From JAPEKQ01 sp964597945 (lineage in GTDB: Bacteria > Joyebacterota > Joyebacteria > Joyebacterales > Joyebacteraceae), in assembly GCA_964597945.1 (NCBI GenBank), contig CAZRAD010000088.1, positions 1-11,815 on the forward strand: a stretch of 11,815 bases of DNA, given 5' to 3'. Within the stretch, counting starts at the first letter, position 1, and each line of letters opens with the position of its first letter. Made by a program: the position numbers and the translations under genes. The notes under the pieces are model-generated. The model was not told the origin of the DNA. It made no database searches and was given only the letters and a program-made list of their open reading frames with translations. Positions 8,659 to 11,815 of this stretch are shown here, one piece after another.

Positions 8659-8688
8659 GCGAAAGTACCCACGGAGTGGGCATTTCGT
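8659..8688 (+). promoter_or_regulatory. two-part hairpin in the groEL 5'UTR, just before the Shine-Dalgarno
   Basis: An upper stem CCCAC (8668-8672) / GTGGG (8676-8680) closes a GGA loop. A lower stem GCGAAA (8659-8664) / TTTCGT (8683-8688, with one G-U pair) continues it across a small internal loop (GTA against CA). The structure ends 5 nt before the Shine-Dalgarno AAGGAG (8694-8699), which is 7 nt from the ATG. It could affect ribosome access or mRNA stability. Whether it responds to temperature is not shown by the sequence. Confidence 0.45.
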
Positions 8689-8706
8689 CATGAAAGGAGA
8701 ATCGGC

Positions 8707-10365
8707 ATGGCCAAGGATCTGCTGTACGGTGAGGACGCCCGACACGCCATTCTGAAGGGCGTGGAGCAGCTCAGCCGAGCTGTCAAGGTCACCCTCGGCC
8801 CGAAGGGCCGCAACGTTGTCCTCGATCGTAAGTGGGGCGTGCCCCGCATTACGAAGGACGGCGTCACGGTCGCGAAGGAAGTCGAGCTCGACAACCGCTT
8901 CGAGAACATGGGCGCCCAGATGGTTCGTGAGGTCGCGTCGAAGACGAGCGACATCGCGGGCGACGGCACGACCACGGCGACCGTGCTCGCCGAGGCCATC
9001 TACCGCGAGGGTCTCAAGAGCGTGACCGCCGGCGCGAACCCGATGTACGTCAAGCGCGGCATCGAGAAGGCCACGGCCGTCGTCGTGGAGGAACTCGACA
9101 AGCTCGCGCGCAAGGTCCGCGACCGCAAGGAGATCATGAACGTTGCCAGGATCTCTGCGAACAACGACAGCACGATCGGCGACATGATCGCCGATGCGAT
9201 GGACAAGGTAGGTCGCGACGGCACCATCACGATCGAAGAGGCCAAGAGCATCGAGACCACGCTCGAGGTCGTCGAGGGCATGCAGTTCGACCGCGGCTAT
9301 ATCTCGCCGTACTTCGTCACGGACGCGACGACGATGGAGACCGTCTTCGAGAACGCGTACATTCTGATATTCGAGGACAAGCTCTCGAACATGAAGGACC
9401 TCGTCCCGTTGCTCGAGAAGGTCGCGCAGTCGGGCCGGCCGCTCGTCGTCCTCTGCGAGAACGTCGAGGGCGAGGCGCTTGCCACGCTTGTGGTCAACAA
9501 GCTTCGGGGCGTGCTCCAGGCCGTGGCCGTCAAGGCCCCGGGCTACGGCGACCGTCGAAAGGCTATCATGGGCGATATCGCCGTTCTGACCGCCGGTACG
9601 TTCGTCGCGAAGGACCTCGGACTCAAGCTCGAGAATCTGCAGCTGACCGATCTCGGTACGGCGAAGCGCATCATCATCACGAAGGACGACACGACCATCG
9701 TCGAGGGCGCCGGCAAGAAGGCCGACATCCAGTCGCGGATCGCGCAGATCAAGCGTGAGATCGAGGAGTCGTCGTCCGACTACGATCGTGAGAAGCTCGA
9801 GGAGCGTCTGGCGAAGCTCGCCGGCGGCGTCGCCGTTCTGCAGATCGGCGCATCGACGGAGCTCGAGATGAAGGAGAAGAAGGCCCGTGTCGACGACGCG
9901 CTGCATGCGACGCGCGCGGCGGCCGAGGAGGGTATCGTTGCGGGCGGTGGTGTCGCTCTGATCCGAGCGCTCCCCGCGCTCGACAAGCTCAAGGCCGACG
10001 GTCCGGACGAGCAGATGGGTATCGACATCATCAAGCGCGCCATCGAAGCTCCGCTTCGCCAGATCGCGGAGAACGCCGGGTTCGAGGGATCGCTCATCGT
10101 TCAGCGCGTCAAGGATGCGAAGAAGAACGAGGGCTTCAACGCGGACAGCGGCGAGTATGTTGACATGGTCAAGGCCGGTGTCGTCGACCCGAAGAAGGTC
10201 GTCCGCGCCGCGCTGCAGAACGCCTCGAGCATCTCGGCGCTTCTGCTCACGACCGAGTCGCTCGTCAGCGAGGTTCCCGAGGAGGAGCCCCCGATGCCTC
10301 CGGGCGCCGGCATGGGTGGCATGGGCGGAATGGGTGGAATGGGTGGTATGGGCGGCATGATGTAG
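8707..10365 (+). CDS. groL: Chaperonin GroEL (Hsp60)
   Basis: The product is 552 aa, the normal size for the 60-kDa chaperonin that folds proteins in a double heptameric ring in the cytoplasm with GroES. It starts MAKDLLYGEDAR after the Shine-Dalgarno AAGGAG. Nucleotide-site motifs are intact: VTLGPKGRNVVLD (residues 28-40), ITKDGVTVAKE with Asp51, AGDGTTTATVL with Asp86, and DALHATRAAAEEG with Asp397. Asp51, Asp86 and Asp397 match E. coli Asp52, Asp87 and Asp398 with a one-residue shift. The AGGGVALIR hinge segment is present. The C-terminus carries a tail with five GGM repeats, as is usual. No groES lies beside it; the neighbours are tamA upstream and a stem-loop downstream, so it looks monocistronic. 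Nothing appears damaged. The antisense strand is open for much of its length, which is a codon-bias shadow. Confidence 0.98.
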   Translation: MAKDLLYGEDARHAILKGVEQLSRAVKVTLGPKGRNVVLDRKWGVPRITKDGVTVAKEVELDNRFENMGAQMVREVASKTSDIAGDGTTTATVLAEAIYREGLKSVTAGANPMYVKRGIEKATAVVVEELDKLARKVRDRKEIMNVARISANNDSTIGDMIADAMDKVGRDGTITIEEAKSIETTLEVVEGMQFDRGYISPYFVTDATTMETVFENAYILIFEDKLSNMKDLVPLLEKVAQSGRPLVVLCENVEGEALATLVVNKLRGVLQAVAVKAPGYGDRRKAIMGDIAVLTAGTFVAKDLGLKLENLQLTDLGTAKRIIITKDDTTIVEGAGKKADIQSRIAQIKREIEESSSDYDREKLEERLAKLAGGVAVLQIGASTELEMKEKKARVDDALHATRAAAEEGIVAGGGVALIRALPALDKLKADGPDEQMGIDIIKRAIEAPLRQIAENAGFEGSLIVQRVKDAKKNEGFNADSGEYVDMVKAGVVDPKKVVRAALQNASSISALLLTTESLVSEVPEEEPPMPPGAGMGGMGGMGGMGGMGGMM

Positions 10366-10366
10366 G

Positions 10367-10389
10367 GCCGATGGGCGAGGCCCATCGGC
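10367..10389 (+). terminator. stem-loop terminator candidate of groEL
   Basis: A perfect 10-bp stem, GCCGATGGGC (10367-10376) and GCCCATCGGC (10380-10389), has a 3-nt GAG loop and begins 2 nt after the groEL stop. No T-run follows (TTGGC), so it may act as an RNA 3'-end stabiliser or a weak terminator. Confidence 0.6.
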
Positions 10390-10392
10390 TTG

Positions 10393-10499
10393 GCAGAAGT
10401 CGCTGGCGCGCCTTCTGCATGCTGGGTGACACAGCCGAATGGGGCGTTGCCCCGCTTCGGCGAAGCTGATACGGCGATAGCCGGGTCAGCCAAAGGCTG
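10393..10499 (+). other. row of six adjacent small hairpins, function unknown
   Basis: The inverted repeats lie almost end to end: GCAGAAG/CTTCTGC (10393-10399 with 10412-10418), GCTG/CAGC (10421-10424 with 10432-10435), GGGGC/GCCCC (10441-10445 with 10449-10453), GCTTC/GAAGC (10454-10458 with 10462-10466), CGGC/GCCG (10472-10475 with 10480-10483) and CAGCC/GGCTG (10487-10491 with 10495-10499). The region has no convincing coding frame. It may be a structured 3'UTR of groEL or a small RNA. GC-rich sequence makes short stems common, so part of this may be chance. Confidence 0.35.
10447..10475 (+). promoter_or_regulatory. weak candidate promoter for the T-box/valS transcript
   Basis: TTGCCC (10447-10452) and TACGGC (10470-10475), with an extended TG at 10467-10468, are 17 nt apart. 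The -10 match is poor and the elements overlap hairpins. A start near 10482 would place the T-box Stem I near the RNA 5' end, as expected. This is low-confidence; nothing better was seen in the gap. Confidence 0.2.
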
Positions 10500-10503
10500 C
10501 GAA

Positions 10504-10587
10504 GGAGAGGAGTAGGTCGAGCGCGCTCACGAGAGAGGGGCTCCGAGGCTGGGAGAGTCCCGTGTCGCGTCGGCCGAAGGTCGCTCC
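10504..10587 (+). other. T-box Stem I with specifier loop
   Basis: Lower helix: GGAG (10504-10507) with CTCC (10584-10587). The specifier loop has AGTA on the 5' side and GAA on the 3' side. The upper helix is GGTCGA (10515-10520) with TCGGCC (10570-10575), then CGCG (10522-10525) with CGCG (10566-10569), then CAC/GTG (10528-10530 with 10562-10564). An AGAGA-type bulge and a GGGG/TCCC helix (10537-10540 with 10558-10561) follow, and the apical part is CTCC/GGAG (10541-10544 with 10552-10555). The bases after GAA are GGTCG: GTC (valine) sits at 10580-10582, one base later than the usual GAA-NNN spacing. Confidence 0.65.
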
Positions 10588-10787
10588 GGAGCCGCCGGGT
10601 TGAACGACTCGACGCATGTATGAGCGTGGCGTCGGTCGCCGTCGGAACCTGGAACGCCGGGGCCCGACACGCGGCGAAACTCAGTAGACCCGGACGGGCG
10701 GGCCCGTCATAGCCCCAACCGAGCGCCGGCTCGCGCGCGGACAGCGGATGTATCACCGATTCCCGATTCGCTGCGCGACGCCGGAAG

Positions 10788-10830
10788 CAGGATGGTACCG
10801 CGGGAGGACTTCCAGACCCTCTCGTTCCTG
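10788..10830 (+). other. T-box antiterminator
   Basis: Helix A1 is CAGGA (10788-10792) with TCCTG (10826-10830). The 7-nt bulge TGGTACC (10793-10799) has the canonical form and position. Helix A2 is GCGGGAGG (10800-10807) with CCTCTCGT (10818-10825), 8 bp including two G-U pairs. The 3' strands are the same bases that form the 5' arm of the terminator, so the two folds exclude each other. This is the strongest evidence for the T-box call. Confidence 0.85.
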
Positions 10831-10851
10831 TGTGGGAACGAGAGGGTCTTT
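10814..10851 (+). terminator. intrinsic terminator of the valS T-box leader
   Basis: A 15-bp perfect stem pairs 10814-10828 with 10835-10849 (core GACCCTCTCGTTCC), with a 6-nt TGTGTG loop. It runs into TTT (10849-10851), then GTAT. It should form when charged tRNA-Val is plentiful and stop transcription 105 nt before the valS ATG. Confidence 0.9.
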
Positions 10852-10956
10852 GTATGCCGGGGCGGAACGCTCCGAAGCGAACTCGACCTGCGTGGAGATG
10901 TGATCCCATGCGGGTGAGCGTCACACACGCCGAACGCGCGCACGAAAGGAAACCCG

Positions 10957-11815
10957 ATGGACAAGCCCGAGCGCAAACTTCCGAAGCGTTACAAGCCACG
11001 CGAGGCCGAGCCGAAGTGGCAGCAGTACTGGGAGGAGAAGGGCGTCTTCAAGTTCGACCGCCTCTCCGACCGTCCCATCTACAGCATCGACACCCCGCCA
11101 CCGACGGTCTCGGGCCGCATCCACATCGGGCACGTGTTCAGCTACGTCCAGACCGAGGTCGTTGCGCGGTTTTGGCGGATGATGGGATACAACGTCTACT
11201 ACCCGTTCGGATACGACGACAACGGGCTCCCGAGCGAGCGGCTCGTCGAGAAGGAGCGCGGCGTCAAGGCGACCGATGTCGGACGCGAAAGGTTCGTCGA
11301 GATGTGTCTCGAGCTCACGAAGGAGTACGAGAAGGAGTTCAGCACGTTCTGGCGCACCGTCGGCCTCTCTGTCGACTGGGGCCAGGACTACTCGACGATC
11401 GATCCCCGATCGCAGCGGATCTCGCAGCGTTCGTTCATCGACCTGTACAAGAAGGGCCGCATCTATCGTAAGGAGGCGCCGACGCTCTGGTGCCCCGAGT
11501 GTCACACGGCGATCGCGCAGGCCGAGGTCGAGGACGCCGAGCACCCGTCGGTGTTCTACGACGTGGCGTTCAAGCACGGCGACCGCGAGATCATCATCGC
11601 GACGACCCGGCCGGAGCTCCTGCCGGCGTGCGTGGCGATGTTCGCGCACCCGGAGGACGAGCGGTACAAGGAGCTCATCGGCGAGACGGCGACCGTCCCG
11701 CTCTTCGGGCACGAGGTGCCCATCCTCGCCGATGACAAGGCGGACCCCGAGAAGGGGACCGGCCTGGTGATGTGCTGCACGTTCGGCGACACGACCGACA
11801 TCGCGTGGTGGCAGG
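10957..11815 (+). CDS. valS: Valyl-tRNA synthetase, archaeal-like type (5' part)
   Basis: The first 286 codons of a class I aminoacyl-tRNA synthetase that charges tRNA-Val; the gene continues beyond the window. The ATG follows AAGGA (10946-10950) by 6 nt. The start MDKPERKLPKRYKPREAEPKW is typical of ValRS. The class I signature HIGH is at residues 56-59 within PPPTVSGRIHIGHVFSY, followed by YYPFGYDDNGLPSERLVEKE. WCPECHTAIAQAEVED and then IIATTRPELLPACVAMF mark entry into the CP1 editing domain that removes mischarged threonine. GTGLVMCCTFGDTTDIAWW near the end of the window is also an editing-domain motif. The PPPTVSG-HIGH-FSY, DDNGLP-ERLVEK and FGD-TDIAWW patterns resemble archaeal and some bacterial ValRS more than the E. 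coli type. The KMSKS loop lies outside. The upstream T-box should regulate it. Confidence 0.95.
   Translation, partial: MDKPERKLPKRYKPREAEPKWQQYWEEKGVFKFDRLSDRPIYSIDTPPPTVSGRIHIGHVFSYVQTEVVARFWRMMGYNVYYPFGYDDNGLPSERLVEKERGVKATDVGRERFVEMCLELTKEYEKEFSTFWRTVGLSVDWGQDYSTIDPRSQRISQRSFIDLYKKGRIYRKEAPTLWCPECHTAIAQAEVEDAEHPSVFYDVAFKHGDREIIIATTRPELLPACVAMFAHPEDERYKELIGETATVPLFGHEVPILADDKADPEKGTGLVMCCTFGDTTDIAWWQ

Larger units (their letters stand above)
10504..10851 (+). promoter_or_regulatory. T-box riboswitch (tRNA-sensing leader) of valS
   Basis: This is a leader RNA that should read the charging state of tRNA-Val and switch valS transcription. Parts seen: Stem I (10504-10587) with loop-E strands AGTA (10511-10514) and GAA (10576-10578); an unassigned middle section with hairpins, such as GACGGG/CCCGTC at 10693-10708 and GAGC/GCTC at 10721-10732; Stem III; the T-box sequence AAGCAGGATGGTACCGCGG (10785-10803); and a strong terminator. 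Stem III pairs CGCG plus CAGCGGAT (10736-10749) with ATTCGCTG plus CGCG (10766-10777). The TGGT at 10793-10796 would pair with the ACCA end of a tRNA whose discriminator base is A, which fits tRNA-Val. At 348 nt it is long for the class. The position directly before valS agrees with the assignment. Confidence 0.88.

Noticed and set aside
8511..8706. CIRCE operator before groEL
   Set aside because: No TTAGCACTC / GAGTGCTAA inverted repeat, or a close variant, was found.
8611..9906. 431-codon open frame on the minus strand across groEL
   Set aside because: It lies opposite the whole conserved groEL frame, has a residue mix typical of reverse-frame GC-rich shadows, and no ribosome site or recognisable domain.
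10366..10503. tRNA or known small RNA in the gap after groEL
   Set aside because: The hairpins do not make a cloverleaf with a T-loop GTTC motif, and no RNase P, SRP or tmRNA core motif was recognised.
10601..10616. TTGAACGACTCGAC as the T-box specifier segment
   Set aside because: It contains GAA, but no matching helix pairs back to the strand after AGTA (10511-10514), and the codon after it (CGA) is not valine; the GAA at 10576 fits the stem.
10265..10999. 244-codon minus-strand frame across the groEL-valS gap
   Set aside because: It runs over the T-box and its terminator, and its sequence is a Ser/Arg-rich low-information product; the structured RNA explains the region.
10830..11471. 213-codon plus-strand frame starting in the T-box terminator loop
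   Set aside because: It overlaps valS in another frame and is Arg-rich; the valS frame has HIGH and editing motifs.

Overview
High-GC bacterial DNA with every supported gene on the + strand. The sequence suggests a diderm (Gram-negative-type) bacterium: it encodes a TamB-like envelope protein and an Omp85 outer-membrane barrel. Two GH57 alpha-glucan enzymes in tandem, an archaeal-like ValRS and a T-box leader together do not look like Proteobacteria. An uncultured lineage of the FCB/Eisenbacteria/Krumholzibacteria kind would fit, but that placement is inference.

Layout. (1) 1-2174: alpha-glucan metabolism. The 3' end of a GH57 branching-enzyme-like gene overlaps by 4 nt (GTGA) a complete GH57 amylopullulanase/alpha-amylase-like gene. 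(2) 2175-2308: a short leader region with a candidate promoter and a hairpin. (3) 2309-8510: a two-gene envelope operon, tamB then tamA (Omp85 with three POTRA repeats). The tamA start and its Shine-Dalgarno lie inside the end of tamB. (4) 8511-8706: a gap with a possible stem-loop end signal, a good sigma70-type promoter and a 5'UTR hairpin. (5) 8707-10365: groEL, with no groES beside it, followed by a stem-loop. (6) 10366-10956: a 591-nt non-coding region. Its first part is a row of adjacent hairpins; its second part is a T-box riboswitch with Stem I, Stem III, an antiterminator and a strong competing terminator. (7) 10957 to the end: the 5' part of valS, which the T-box should control in response to uncharged tRNA-Val.

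How the parts work together: the GH57 pair probably builds or remodels and breaks down an internal alpha-glucan. TamA and TamB form one envelope machine. groEL appears to be a single-gene unit. valS appears to be controlled by transcription attenuation. No mobile element, CRISPR array, tRNA or rRNA gene was seen. The most interesting item is the T-box leader: a complete antiterminator/terminator switch in an apparently diderm genome, with an oddly spaced specifier.
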